DNA of 48,499 nucleotides. Origin: Clostridia bacterium. GTDB lineage: Bacteria > Bacillota > Clostridia > Oscillospirales > Acutalibacteraceae. Location of the stretch: positions 1 to 48,499 of the forward strand of contig JAFXCZ010000010.1 in the NCBI GenBank assembly GCA_017516445.1, in the 5' to 3' direction. The notes under the pieces are model-generated. The model was not told the DNA's origin and ran no database searches. It saw only the letters and a program-made list of their open reading frames with translations. This document shows, one piece after another, positions 9,253 through 17,693 of the stretch. Numbering within the stretch: position 1 is the first letter of the stretch; each line of letters opens with the position of its first letter. The position numbers were made by a program, and so were the translations under genes.

Positions 9253-10155
9253 TCACCTTCCAGTCTTATTTATTAGCTTGTTGGTAAGCCAACGCGTACC
9301 TACCATAAGTAAGAAAAGAATAACTGACAATGCCGAAGCATAGCCCATTTCGTACTTAACCGTACCTACATCGTGCAAATAAGAAACTATAGTATCTGCC
9401 GCATAACCCACTGTAGGATAGCCTGCCAATTGAGTTATTATATTGCTTATTGAGAAAGCAGAGGCTATTTGCATAACCGCACTAAACAATAGCATATGCT
9501 TCATACCGGGAAGCGTTATGTACCACAATTCCTGCCAACGATTTCTAATACCGTCAATAGCACCCGCCTCATAAAGCTCGGTATTAATATTTTGCAAGCC
9601 CGAAATATTTGAAAGGAAGGAAATACCAAGGCTCGACCAAAGCTGTACCACTACCACAATAGGTACTATATATGACGAATTTGACAGCCACGCAATAGGC
9701 TCGGTTGTGAGTCCTAACGACATTAAAAAGCTGTTAATATAACCGTAAGAGTCACTTGAGAAAAGTATTTGCCAAATATATACCGCATGACCCGCCAAAG
9801 ACGGAGCATAGAACATAAAGGAAAATAACGTTCTCGGTCCCCTACCGAATTCGTTTATAAACCAAGCTAGTACAAATGAAAGCAAGAAACCTGTAGGACC
9901 TGTGAGTATTGCCAAAAGTATTGTGTTCTTTAAAACGATTGGGAAAATATCATCGTGTAAGAACATACGAACGTAGTTATCAAGACCTGCAAAGGTAGGT
10001 GTTGATACCATATCGAAATTGAAAAAGCTTAATACCATCGATGCCAAAACCGGCAAAACTATCATAAGGGAGAATATTGTAAGAAAAGGAGCAAGCAATA
10101 CATATAATTGCCAACGACTACCACTTAACATCGACTTTTTTCTTTGTTTAGCCAT
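9253..10155 (-). CDS. Carbohydrate ABC transporter permease (MalF type, second set)
   Basis: 300 residues. WQLYVLLAPFLTIFSLMIVL is the first membrane helix. The EAA loop reads LYEAGAIDGIRNRWQELWYI. It starts at 10155 behind GGAGAAAACG, 17 bases after the stop of the fused binding protein. It pairs with the 8355-9248 permease and, by position, with the binding protein encoded immediately upstream. Confidence 0.92.
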   Translation of the reverse strand: MAKQRKKSMLSGSRWQLYVLLAPFLTIFSLMIVLPVLASMVLSFFNFDMVSTPTFAGLDNYVRMFLHDDIFPIVLKNTILLAILTGPTGFLLSFVLAWFINEFGRGPRTLFSFMFYAPSLAGHAVYIWQILFSSDSYGYINSFLMSLGLTTEPIAWLSNSSYIVPIVVVVQLWSSLGISFLSNISGLQNINTELYEAGAIDGIRNRWQELWYITLPGMKHMLLFSAVMQIASAFSISNIITQLAGYPTVGYAADTIVSYLHDVGTVKYEMGYASALSVILFLLMVGTRWLTNKLINKTGR

Positions 10156-10172
10156 ATACGTTTTCTCCTTTT

Positions 10173-12905
10173 TTAATATTTTTTGTTAGCATATTCTGCT
10201 ATTTTTCTTTCAATTTCCTTATCAGAAGTTCTTGACCAGTCGGTAATAGCCTCTTTTTCGGTAGCTTCACCGTTATACACCGCCCAGAAAGCCTGATCAA
10301 TTGAACGGGATACATAATAGCTACCGGGAACTTCCTCAATTTCATTTACGTTTTCCCATTGCTTTAAAATGGTGTTAAGACTTTCTTTATCCCAAGAAAG
10401 GCGACTTAAAGCCTCAACATTAGCTGTAGCAGTTCTGCCCGATTGACCAAGTATTGTTTCACAGTTAAATGAGTACGCATACTGCGTATCGGCAGAAACC
10501 CACCACTTTAAAAATTCCCAGGCGGCTTTTTTATTTTTGCTGGAGTTCATAATTGCGCAGCCTGTACCCGAGCCCGCACTTGAGCGGTCAATTGTACCAT
10601 CAGCCTTTTTAACACCGGGTAATTGGTGAACAGACCATTTACCTGCTATTTCAGGTGCAGCTACAGTAAATGTTAAATAATTCGAATAGGAAGCTATTCC
10701 AAGAGGTATTGTTCCTACCCTGAATCGTTGATAGAAATTAGCATCAGGATTTAATTTATATTTAGTGTAGAAATCAGTCCAGAATTTAAAGCTTTTAACA
10801 GATGTAGGTGAAGCTAAATTTGTAGCATTAAGTTCGTCGTTGTAAAGACTCTCACCGTTTTGCATTAGCATTGTCGGGAAAATTGACAGTCCGCCAGCGC
10901 CTGTATTAACAGTTGTTGCCGCTAAAATACGTATGTGCGGTAAGTAGGTGTTCATATTTTTTCTTTGCAAAATTGAAGTAGCGGATAGAAAATCTTCCCA
11001 AGTTTCAGGAGCGGCTATTCCCAATTCACCTAAAATATCATCACGCACAAACATTACGTTGAAGCCCTGTGTATCAGGTAAAGCGTAGGTCTTATCTTTA
11101 TATATGTAAGGCTTTTCAGCGCCCTTTTGGAAGTTCTTTAATACTTCCTCATAATCCTCAAACGAAGATAAATCGTAAAGAACACCACGCATTGCAAGGT
11201 TTACGGGCTCGGTTCGTGCAAGGTGCAGATATAAGTCGGGAGAATTATTTGAAATAATACCCTGAACCAAGCTTGCGTTTACCTGTTCAACCTTAACGTT
11301 TATTCCCGTTTTGGTTGAAAAAGATTCCTGTATAAGTGTATTTAAAACCTTTACTTGGTCACGACCCCAGTTAACCCAAAGCTTAATGGTAGGAGCGTCC
11401 TTATTTGCAGAAGATTCTACGGCATAGTCACCCACAAAAGAAAGGAAAAAACGCTTAAAGCCAAAGGCTAAACGCTCAAAGAAGCCGGCTTCACCCGAAT
11501 CTGTTTCCTTATTAGGTGCGGATATTATTATTTTATCAAGGCTTAAAGCCATATTCTTAATATCGTAAAGCCAAGATGACAAGGTTTGATAGTATGAATA
11601 GTATGTATCTAAATACAAGTGTGACTCGTAGCGGTTATCGTGCATTTGCTTTGACACACGAGCCATATTTTTAACCGCGCCGTCTAATTGACCGTTAATA
11701 TCTTTTCTGGTATTCAGTTCTTCAGACAATGCAGTAAGCCTGTCGTAAAAGCTTTTTAAATTCTTTTCAAAATCGGGGATTTGCTTATATAACTCGTAAT
11801 CTCGGTTGGCATCAGGAGTTTCACCTGTAATCATTACGATATCTAAATACATATCGCCTATTTCTGAGGAAATTTTATTAAGTCTATCGTAAATATCAGC
11901 TACACCCGCTAAGGTAACACTTAAAGATAATTGACGTTTTCCTTTTTGTAAATAGAAAAGGTACGCTTCGCCATTTTCGTCAGCTAAATCCTTATACTGC
12001 CAAGAGGTTTTATAATCAAAGCCTATTTTAGTAGCTTCGAGGAAAGGAGTTTTACCGTCAATTTTAAGCCAGCGGTAAGCATTACCGTCAATAATAGAGT
12101 TTTGCTTAAAATTAAAGCCTATTTTATAAAGTCCATCCTCAGGAACATCAATTTCCCAAGTAAGCTCTTGAAAAGGAGCGCTCCAAGTAGAACCTCCAAT
12201 ATAATTGATTATAGAATTACTTGCACTTTTAGGGCTTATATCCACACTGCCGTTATCGCCTTTTGCGGTAAGCGAATAGTCGTTTCTGTATAACGGCTTT
12301 TCAGCCTCAAGCTCAATTTGCTTGCCGTCATACTTCTTATATTGCGAATATTCTGCCATTACTTCCTTATAGCTTTTAATATCCTCGGGTTTTCCTAATA
12401 CGATTTTAGAAAATATAAAGGTGTCTCCCAAATTTTGAACGGTTACAGTATGCTCGCCTTTGGTTAAATTAACCCTATACGGCATAACGTTAACGCCCGT
12501 TTTATCGTAAAGCTTGGAGTTAAAATACCCATTCTTCACCTTTTGCGAGGGGGCTATTTGATCCCCGTTTGATAAAGTTCTGATATCACCATCATCTTCA
12601 TAGATTATCGGCGCTTCCAAAAGCTCGGCACCCAAAAACGGATATTCCCCGTCTATTTTAACTGCATATTCTATTTTTTGGGTGTTACTCTCTACCGCTT
12701 TGAAAACGATTGATAGCTCATATTCACCATCAGTCGCTACGCTGATTTTCTGGTTTGTAATTTTACCCGTGTTTAGTGTTACCGCCTTTTCTTGCGGCAC
12801 TACTTGTGCTGATACACCAAGCGCCATTGTTAACACTTGTAAAATCACCATAATTGCAGCTATAAGCTTTAAAGTCCTTAGCAATTGGTTCACCGTTCCT
12901 TTCAA
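10173..12905 (-). CDS. Solute-binding protein fused to two N-terminal beta-sandwich-like modules
   Basis: 910 residues, about twice the length of an ordinary sugar-binding protein. After a signal peptide ending GVSA-QVV without a lipobox come two related modules (about 40-180 and 195-360). Both contain the motif IDGxxPFLxA followed by a Lys-Gly-x-His/Arg-x-Leu/Val beta strand (NLTKGEHTVTVQ, YLQKGKRQLSLS). A helical linker follows (about 365-490). The last 400 residues are a family-1 solute-binding domain (IKLWVNWGRDQVKVLNTLIQ, AAWEFLKWWVSADTQYAYS). Start choice is weak: TTG at 12905 has no ribosome binding site; GTG at 12893 follows GAAAGGA with only three bases between. Likely partner of the two permeases just downstream. 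Confidence 0.82.
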   Translation of the reverse strand: MKGTVNQLLRTLKLIAAIMVILQVLTMALGVSAQVVPQEKAVTLNTGKITNQKISVATDGEYELSIVFKAVESNTQKIEYAVKIDGEYPFLGAELLEAPIIYEDDGDIRTLSNGDQIAPSQKVKNGYFNSKLYDKTGVNVMPYRVNLTKGEHTVTVQNLGDTFIFSKIVLGKPEDIKSYKEVMAEYSQYKKYDGKQIELEAEKPLYRNDYSLTAKGDNGSVDISPKSASNSIINYIGGSTWSAPFQELTWEIDVPEDGLYKIGFNFKQNSIIDGNAYRWLKIDGKTPFLEATKIGFDYKTSWQYKDLADENGEAYLFYLQKGKRQLSLSVTLAGVADIYDRLNKISSEIGDMYLDIVMITGETPDANRDYELYKQIPDFEKNLKSFYDRLTALSEELNTRKDINGQLDGAVKNMARVSKQMHDNRYESHLYLDTYYSYYQTLSSWLYDIKNMALSLDKIIISAPNKETDSGEAGFFERLAFGFKRFFLSFVGDYAVESSANKDAPTIKLWVNWGRDQVKVLNTLIQESFSTKTGINVKVEQVNASLVQGIISNNSPDLYLHLARTEPVNLAMRGVLYDLSSFEDYEEVLKNFQKGAEKPYIYKDKTYALPDTQGFNVMFVRDDILGELGIAAPETWEDFLSATSILQRKNMNTYLPHIRILAATTVNTGAGGLSIFPTMLMQNGESLYNDELNATNLASPTSVKSFKFWTDFYTKYKLNPDANFYQRFRVGTIPLGIASYSNYLTFTVAAPEIAGKWSVHQLPGVKKADGTIDRSSAGSGTGCAIMNSSKNKKAAWEFLKWWVSADTQYAYSFNCETILGQSGRTATANVEALSRLSWDKESLNTILKQWENVNEIEEVPGSYYVSRSIDQAFWAVYNGEATEKEAITDWSRTSDKEIERKIAEYANKKY

Positions 12906-12971
12906 GGTTGGATAATAAAATAATATATTATTAAAAGTTTTTATTCTATCGGTAAATGTTGGGTATTGTCT

Positions 12972-14246
12972 TTAAAGATTTGTAAATGAAGTGCCGTTTA
13001 AAGCAATATCTTCAACGTGATTAAAAATCGTGTTGTTTATAGGTCTTCCCCAGGTAGCCCCATGCTCCTTATAATTTGGAAGTTGCTCGTCGGAAACCTT
13101 TTCAAACGTACAGTTACATATTTTAATATTTTTAATTACGTTTTCCGTTCTTCCCTTAAAATAAGGGAATTCAAGACCGCGTGCGTGTATACCATTAAAA
13201 AACAAATTTCTTATCGCTTTGCATTTTGTCGCCTTGCAATCTGCAATTTCAACCGCTATGGGTGTAGAGTATATTTCATCCATAATAATATTGTTAAAGG
13301 ATAAGTTCTCAATAAGGGTTTCTTCCCTGCCGCGATCGACAAGGTAAAGCGGAAGGTCTTGTGGACAATTACCCGGCTCATATTCTTTTTCACCGCCGTA
13401 AGGCAGTTTTATTGCAATACCAACGTTGGTATCAGTCATAACAATATTTGAGAATGTGCAGTTTCGGATAACACCATCATTTAGCCAACCAATTCTAATA
13501 CCACTGGCATAGCTTGTTAAATTGCAGTTTGTAACAACAACCCTTTCACAAACCTTGTTTTCAGAAAGTGAAGCACTATTTGCTCTTACAACTATGCAAT
13601 CATCACCGCAAACGATCGAGCAGTTTGATATAGTGACGTTACTGCAACAATTGATATGTATTCCGTCGTTATTCGGATACTGGACATCGGCGATTACTTT
13701 AACACGGTCAAATGAAACAAAATCGCAGTCGTGTATCCAATAACCCCAACCTGCAGGCTGATTAACCATTGTAACATCCTTAACGTTAACGTTTTTACAG
13801 CCTGTAAAGAAGACCGCTCTTGGTGGTGTAGGCGCAGCTATTCGTTTATAGCGCCATCCGCCTGTATAATTTTCAACTTCTTCAACAAAGGATAACCCGT
13901 TACAGTCAATTTTTCCCATACCTGTTATTGATATATTTTCACATTCCTCTGCAAAAATAAGACAAGCATTTCTTCTGCGGGGAAGCATTACACTGTTAAC
14001 GTGTTTAACGTCAGTTCTTTCGGGGTAATCATCACAATCGGGCGAGCCTAAAAGCACACCGCTTTCCTCTATGTGTAAATTAACGTTACTCTTAAGGGTT
14101 ATGGTGCCCGTAGTATATACACCATCACGAATAATTACCCTGCCCCCGCCTGCTGCCGCACAGTCATCAATTGCAGCCTGAACAGCCTTGGTGTATAACT
14201 TCTCTCCTTCAAGTAAATGCGCATAATCTATAACATTAAAATCCAT
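12972..14246 (-). CDS. Glycoside hydrolase family 28 (polygalacturonase-like), probably cytoplasmic
   Basis: 424 residues, right-handed parallel beta-helix. The ATG at 14246 is preferred because GGAGAAG lies ten bases upstream; an upstream in-frame ATG at 14282 has none. No signal peptide is present, so it probably acts on imported oligosaccharides. Known GH28 motifs: the Asp motif is present as N192-N193-D194 (PNNDGIHI) and the Asp-Asp as D215-D216 (CGDDCI). The usual Gly-His-Gly is replaced by SGI (248-250). The usual Arg-Ile-Lys is AIK (278-280). Loss of the His and Arg argues against a standard homogalacturonan substrate. It is the first gene of the transporter operon and is divergent from the AraC gene. 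Confidence 0.85.
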   Translation of the reverse strand: MDFNVIDYAHLLEGEKLYTKAVQAAIDDCAAAGGGRVIIRDGVYTTGTITLKSNVNLHIEESGVLLGSPDCDDYPERTDVKHVNSVMLPRRRNACLIFAEECENISITGMGKIDCNGLSFVEEVENYTGGWRYKRIAAPTPPRAVFFTGCKNVNVKDVTMVNQPAGWGYWIHDCDFVSFDRVKVIADVQYPNNDGIHINCCSNVTISNCSIVCGDDCIVVRANSASLSENKVCERVVVTNCNLTSYASGIRIGWLNDGVIRNCTFSNIVMTDTNVGIAIKLPYGGEKEYEPGNCPQDLPLYLVDRGREETLIENLSFNNIIMDEIYSTPIAVEIADCKATKCKAIRNLFFNGIHARGLEFPYFKGRTENVIKNIKICNCTFEKVSDEQLPNYKEHGATWGRPINNTIFNHVEDIALNGTSFTNL

Positions 14247-14273
14247 AAAACACACTTCTCCACATTTATATTT

Positions 14274-14303
14274 ATTGTACAATATTCACAAACCGTAATT
14301 CAA
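14274..14303 (-). promoter_or_regulatory. Probable promoter of the GH28/transporter operon
   Basis: On the minus strand TTGAAT (14298-14303) and TACAAT (14274-14279) are separated by 18 bases, about 30 bases upstream of the GH28 start codon. Confidence 0.5.
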
Positions 14304-14330
14304 TGCACTACACAATTTATTTTAATACAA

Positions 14331-14353
14331 TATCGCACTATCGCAAATATCGC
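14331..14353. promoter_or_regulatory. Three TATCGC repeats, candidate AraC operator
   Basis: TATCGC occurs at 14331, 14339 and 14348, just upstream of the AraC -35 box and between the two divergent promoters. The position and near-helical spacing (8 and 9 bases) suggest regulator half-sites; this is inferred. Confidence 0.45.
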
Positions 14354-14355
14354 TA

Positions 14356-14384
14356 TTGAATTTTAATTTTCCAACTGATATAAT
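14356..14384 (+). promoter_or_regulatory. Promoter of the AraC-type regulator gene
   Basis: TTGAAT (14356-14361) and TATAAT (14379-14384) with a 17-base spacer, 19 bases before the start codon. Confidence 0.65.
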
Positions 14385-14403
14385 ACTCTCGAGAGGTGAT
14401 AGT

Positions 14404-15306
14404 ATGATTGTAGACCTTGATAAGCCGGTTAATATTAAAATGTTCGGTAAAGTCACCCAACAAAACGGCTTTTGGATAGACCAAAAAAACCAACCGCAAG
14501 ACCGTCAATCAATCTCTTCTAACTTGCTGCTATATGTTACAAGCGGCTCCTTTAATATGCGTATAGATAACGAAATTTACAACGTTGTCGAAGGTGACGT
14601 GCTTGTTATCCCAGCAAAAACCGTTTACCAACCAATGGAGACCGACGGTTGCTCCTATTATTTTGTGCATTTTTCCGCCACTGTTCTTGAGCACACCTCA
14701 CCCTCTACCATAGATCAGTCTTTGCTTAGATATCAAGATGCTACAGATACCGGATATGCATATAATTACTACGGAAAACAATACACCTCAATCATAAGCT
14801 TGCCAATTCACGCCAAACAAAACACCATAAACACGTATTATCCATTTCATAATGTTATCGAACGTGCCACAAAGCTTAACATTTGGCGAAATAATTACGA
14901 AAAGCTTCTTCTTGATAACATAATTCGTGAGCTTTTGATACTTATTTCAACCGAGCTTGCAACCTATAAAACCTCAAATAACACGCTTCAAAAAATATTG
15001 CACTATATCAATAAAAATTATGCCACCCCCATAACACTCACCTCTATCGCCGAAGTTTTTGGTTTTTCCACCTCGTATATCACAAAGCTTTTTCACAATT
15101 TTTTAGGCAAAGGCACGGTGGATTATATAAACGATTTGCGGCTTTCTTACGCCTGCGAATATCTTATTTCCTCAACCCATGCAATCGGAGAAATATCAAA
15201 TAAAGTAGGCTTTTCAAACCAATACTACTTCAACCGCTTATTTAAAAGAAAATACGGCGTCACTCCCAAAGAATTTAGAAAAAGCAATGATATCAACTAT
15301 ACCTAA
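14404..15306 (+). CDS. AraC-family transcriptional regulator with cupin sensor
   Basis: 300 residues. The start at ATG 14404 follows GAGAGGTGA; the frame is open further upstream but that part overlaps the promoter. The N-terminal region (about 35-110) is a cupin-like sugar-sensing domain (LLLYVTSGSFNMRID, GDVLVIPAKTVYQP). The C-terminal ~100 residues are a double helix-turn-helix: ITLTSIAEVFGFSTSYITKL, then IGEISNKVGFSNQYYFNRLF and the AraC signature KRKYGVTPKEFRK. Divergent placement next to the GH28/transporter operon makes it the probable sugar-responsive activator of that operon. Confidence 0.9.
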   Translation: MIVDLDKPVNIKMFGKVTQQNGFWIDQKNQPQDRQSISSNLLLYVTSGSFNMRIDNEIYNVVEGDVLVIPAKTVYQPMETDGCSYYFVHFSATVLEHTSPSTIDQSLLRYQDATDTGYAYNYYGKQYTSIISLPIHAKQNTINTYYPFHNVIERATKLNIWRNNYEKLLLDNIIRELLILISTELATYKTSNNTLQKILHYINKNYATPITLTSIAEVFGFSTSYITKLFHNFLGKGTVDYINDLRLSYACEYLISSTHAIGEISNKVGFSNQYYFNRLFKRKYGVTPKEFRKSNDINYT

Positions 15307-15329
15307 AACCTAATTAAAATGAACAATAA

Positions 15330-15378
15330 AAAACGCTTCATATTGAGTAGTTTGTGAAACTACAGTATGAAGCGTTTT
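15330..15378 (+). terminator. Hairpin after the AraC gene
   Basis: Outer arms AAAACGCTTCATA/TATGAAGCGTTTT enclose an inner GTAGTTT/AAACTAC hairpin. The T-run is short (TTTTCT), so termination strength is uncertain. Confidence 0.55.
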
Positions 15379-15719
15379 CTACTATCGCATATCGTTCAAA
15401 AAGCAACTACAACTCACTAATAACCTACTTATTGTTTTTCTAGTTTTCACACTAAAAAGCACTCATTAAGACCATAAAAGTCAGCCTAACTGCTTCGTTT
15501 ATATATTTAAAAATCATAAAGCACTGACAAAATAACGTTGTATATACCTTATCTTACGGTGCTTTTTTATTATTTTTTAAAAAAATAATAAAAGACCATT
15601 TTTCTGGTAAAAATTGGTCTTTTTATGCTTGTTTTATTGTTGTTTGTGAATAGCACCACAGGCTACAATTAAGGAAAGCAAGTAATCCTTGCTCCCTAAC
15701 GGACTATAACGCATAATAA
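15379..15719. other. Gene-free stretch with AT-rich palindromes
   Basis: I see no supportable gene. It holds a loose AAAGCAC...GTGCTTTTTT hairpin (about 15518-15568), an AT palindrome (TTTTATTATTTTTT then AAAAAAATAATAAAA, about 15564-15593), a terminator-like hairpin AAAGACCATTTTT/AAAAATTGGTCTTTTT (15591-15625), and a weak AGCAAG/CTTGCT hairpin near 15680 just after the SGNH gene stop, which may end that transcript. Confidence 0.5.
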
Positions 15720-16742
15720 TCAACTGAACAATATTTCTTTTACTTTTTCAAAAAGCAAATCATTGCCGAAGCGTTTCATATGAACGTCGTCAAAACGCCA
15801 TTTTTCTGTAGGAATACCTCTGAACAGTTCTTCGGTTACAACCGTTTGGGCGCCGTATTTTTGAGAAACCTCAATCATAATATTGTTATATTTAGCTTGG
15901 TTTTCATCCCAGTCTTTTTGAGAGGTGTACTTTACCCCGTTTGTAAGTCCCGTATATAAAGCAGACGGAGGTATAGTAACCGTAATCAGCTTACATTCAG
16001 GGAAGCGTGCTTTCATTGCTTTAAAAAAGATTTCAAGATTTTCCCTATATTCCTCAGGCGAATAATAAAGAACATCATTTCCGCCAAAAATCAGCACCAA
16101 GGCATCGGGTGAAAAGGCAGCAACCCTTTGTTCAAAATGGAAATTTATAAATTTAGCTGTGCGGCAGCCCTGACCGGTTACAACAGAATATCTTGGCTCA
16201 ACGCTTAATCCCGCAATTGTAACCATAGGCTTATCATCGGCGTATTCAAATTGGGATAGAACTATCTCGTGCTGCTTTTTATTTTTATCACAGGCAAGCT
16301 CAACAGGTAAAACGCTCCACCCTCTATAAAAAGAGTTATCGCCATAGGTGTCGATTCTTTCATTATGGCAAATACCGTCCACCGAAATACTGAATCGGCA
16401 GTAGTTTCTTGGTCGTTTTTGAAGATATAATACTATTTTTCCGTTATCCGATTCAGCCTCAAAACGAATTTTATCGTCTTTCGGAATTACTGTTCTTACT
16501 CTTTCGCCGAAAACAGAATCCATAGGGTCGAATTCTTCCCCTATTCCCGAAATTGCTTGCTCGTTAAAATTCAATTCATCCGCATACTTAAATCCTTTTG
16601 CAGTGCTTAAAAACAAATTACGCAATCTAAAGCTCCAAGACCCCATACCGTTAGGACAATCCCACGCATTTGTACGAGGCTCATCCAAATAATCATATCT
16701 GTTATAAGACAGACTGTCACCCGTTATAACAAGACTCTTCAT
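15720..16742 (-). CDS. SGNH/GDSL-type hydrolase
   Basis: 340 residues from ATG 16742, which follows GGGGTG; an in-frame upstream ATG at 16757 lacks a site. Block I is GDSLS (nucleophile Ser10), the block III Asn lies in GGNDVLYY, and block V is DDVH (Asp318, His321). These make the catalytic Ser-Asp-His set of an SGNH esterase or lipase. About 190 residues of extra beta structure lie between block I and GGNDV, including KIVLYLQKRPRN, resembling the N-terminal jelly-roll of carbohydrate esterases. No signal peptide. It is transcribed divergently from the M55 genes. Deacetylation of a sugar is plausible; the substrate is unknown. Confidence 0.83.
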   Translation of the reverse strand: MKSLVITGDSLSYNRYDYLDEPRTNAWDCPNGMGSWSFRLRNLFLSTAKGFKYADELNFNEQAISGIGEEFDPMDSVFGERVRTVIPKDDKIRFEAESDNGKIVLYLQKRPRNYCRFSISVDGICHNERIDTYGDNSFYRGWSVLPVELACDKNKKQHEIVLSQFEYADDKPMVTIAGLSVEPRYSVVTGQGCRTAKFINFHFEQRVAAFSPDALVLIFGGNDVLYYSPEEYRENLEIFFKAMKARFPECKLITVTIPPSALYTGLTNGVKYTSQKDWDENQAKYNNIMIEVSQKYGAQTVVTEELFRGIPTEKWRFDDVHMKRFGNDLLFEKVKEILFS

Positions 16743-16775
16743 AATTACACCCCACATAACTTTAAACTATATGTC

Positions 16776-16804
16776 ATTGTAGCATGGATATTTTTGAATA
16801 GCAA
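16776..16804 (-). promoter_or_regulatory. Promoter of the SGNH gene
   Basis: Minus strand TTGCTA (16799-16804) and TACAAT (16776-16781), 17-base spacer, about 34 bases upstream of the start codon. Confidence 0.6.
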
Positions 16805-16810
16805 TATAAA

Positions 16811-16826
16811 AATATTGCCCAATATT
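16811..16826. promoter_or_regulatory. AATATTG-CC-CAATATT inverted repeat, candidate operator
   Basis: A perfect 7-bp inverted repeat with a 2-base spacer lies between the -35 boxes of the divergent SGNH and M55 promoters. The location suits a shared regulator; no regulator gene is adjacent. Confidence 0.4.
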
Positions 16827-16836
16827 CCAAAAACGC

Positions 16837-16864
16837 TTGAAAATTAAAAGTAAAACAGTATAAT
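16837..16864 (+). promoter_or_regulatory. Promoter of the M55 gene pair
   Basis: TTGAAA (16837-16842) and TATAAT (16859-16864), 16-base spacer, 31 bases before the ATG at 16896. Confidence 0.65.
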
Positions 16865-16895
16865 GAAAAGCAGAATGCTTAAAGGAGATGTTGCT

Positions 16896-17681
16896 ATGAA
16901 TGTACTTATTATTGCCGGCATTGATGGTGCTTGGGGTGTCGATAACATTGCGATGCTTGACAAGGCTGCCAATAAAGAAGGATATATGACTGCTTGCAAG
17001 AATATGATGAAGGATATAAACGCAGCAGTGGAAGGCTTTTTTGACGGTGGTGCCGAAAAGGTTTATGTTTTAGATGAGGAAAACCACTTTGTAGACGGTA
17101 TGATTGATAAAAGAGCTACTTTATTAAACAATGATGACTGGGAAAAGGTTGTTAAAGAAAAAAAGGTTGATGTTTTTGCAGAGGTTTGTACCCACGCAAA
17201 GGCCGGCACCGAAAAAGCTTTTAGCGACCGCACTAAAGATGAGCTTCGTTGGTTTGATTTCTCTATAAACGGATATATCTGCGGCGAAATGTTCATTCAC
17301 GCGGCTTTTATGGGCAAATACGATATTCCGCTTGTTATGGTTTCGGGCGATAATGCCGCTTGCATAGAAGCCACTTCGGTTTTCGGGGATGTTGCAGTCG
17401 CACCCGTAAAAAGAGCCCTTGGCAGAAACACTGCTATTTCCATTCCTGAAGACGAGGCAAGAAAACTCATATACGATGCTGCAAGAAGAGGCATAACCCT
17501 TAAGGATGAAATAATGCCGATTAGCGTACATACTCCGGCTGAGATTGTTCTTACTTACACCCGTGCAGATTATTGCGAGCTCGCTTTGCCGAACAGAAAA
17601 TTAGATAGACTAGATGTGAGAACACTTAGAAAGTATATCGACAGTTTCGATTCTTGCAACGATTTTACAGATATGTTTTAG
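16896..17681 (+). CDS. M55 (DppA-like) family protein, degenerate active site
   Basis: 261 residues from ATG 16896, behind AAAGGAG. The fold is that of the M55 zinc D-aminopeptidases, and it aligns end to end with the next gene (WFDF.INGY..GE and YDIPLVMVSGD are shared). The key residues are not: the N-terminal DxE pair is G8-x-D10, the DGH motif is replaced by DEEN with a three-residue deletion, and the catalytic DHS is DRT (His to Arg112). His100 and Glu131 remain. By comparison with B. subtilis DppA (ligands D8, E10, H60, H104, E133; catalytic H115) it should not bind two zincs or be catalytic in the usual way. Frame and codon use are intact, so it is not a decayed gene; a structural partner of its neighbour is an inference. 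Confidence 0.8.
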   Translation: MNVLIIAGIDGAWGVDNIAMLDKAANKEGYMTACKNMMKDINAAVEGFFDGGAEKVYVLDEENHFVDGMIDKRATLLNNDDWEKVVKEKKVDVFAEVCTHAKAGTEKAFSDRTKDELRWFDFSINGYICGEMFIHAAFMGKYDIPLVMVSGDNAACIEATSVFGDVAVAPVKRALGRNTAISIPEDEARKLIYDAARRGITLKDEIMPISVHTPAEIVLTYTRADYCELALPNRKLDRLDVRTLRKYIDSFDSCNDFTDMF

Positions 17682-17693
17682 AGGGTAATTAAA

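Noticed and set aside
12699-12714. Catabolite-responsive-element-like TGAAAACGATTGAT
   Set aside because: Mismatched at the conserved 3' CA, and it lies inside the fused binding-protein gene about 200 bases from its start.
16896-17681. Degenerate M55 gene as a pseudogene
   Set aside because: The frame is complete, has a good promoter and ribosome binding site, and is well conserved to its neighbour outside the active site.
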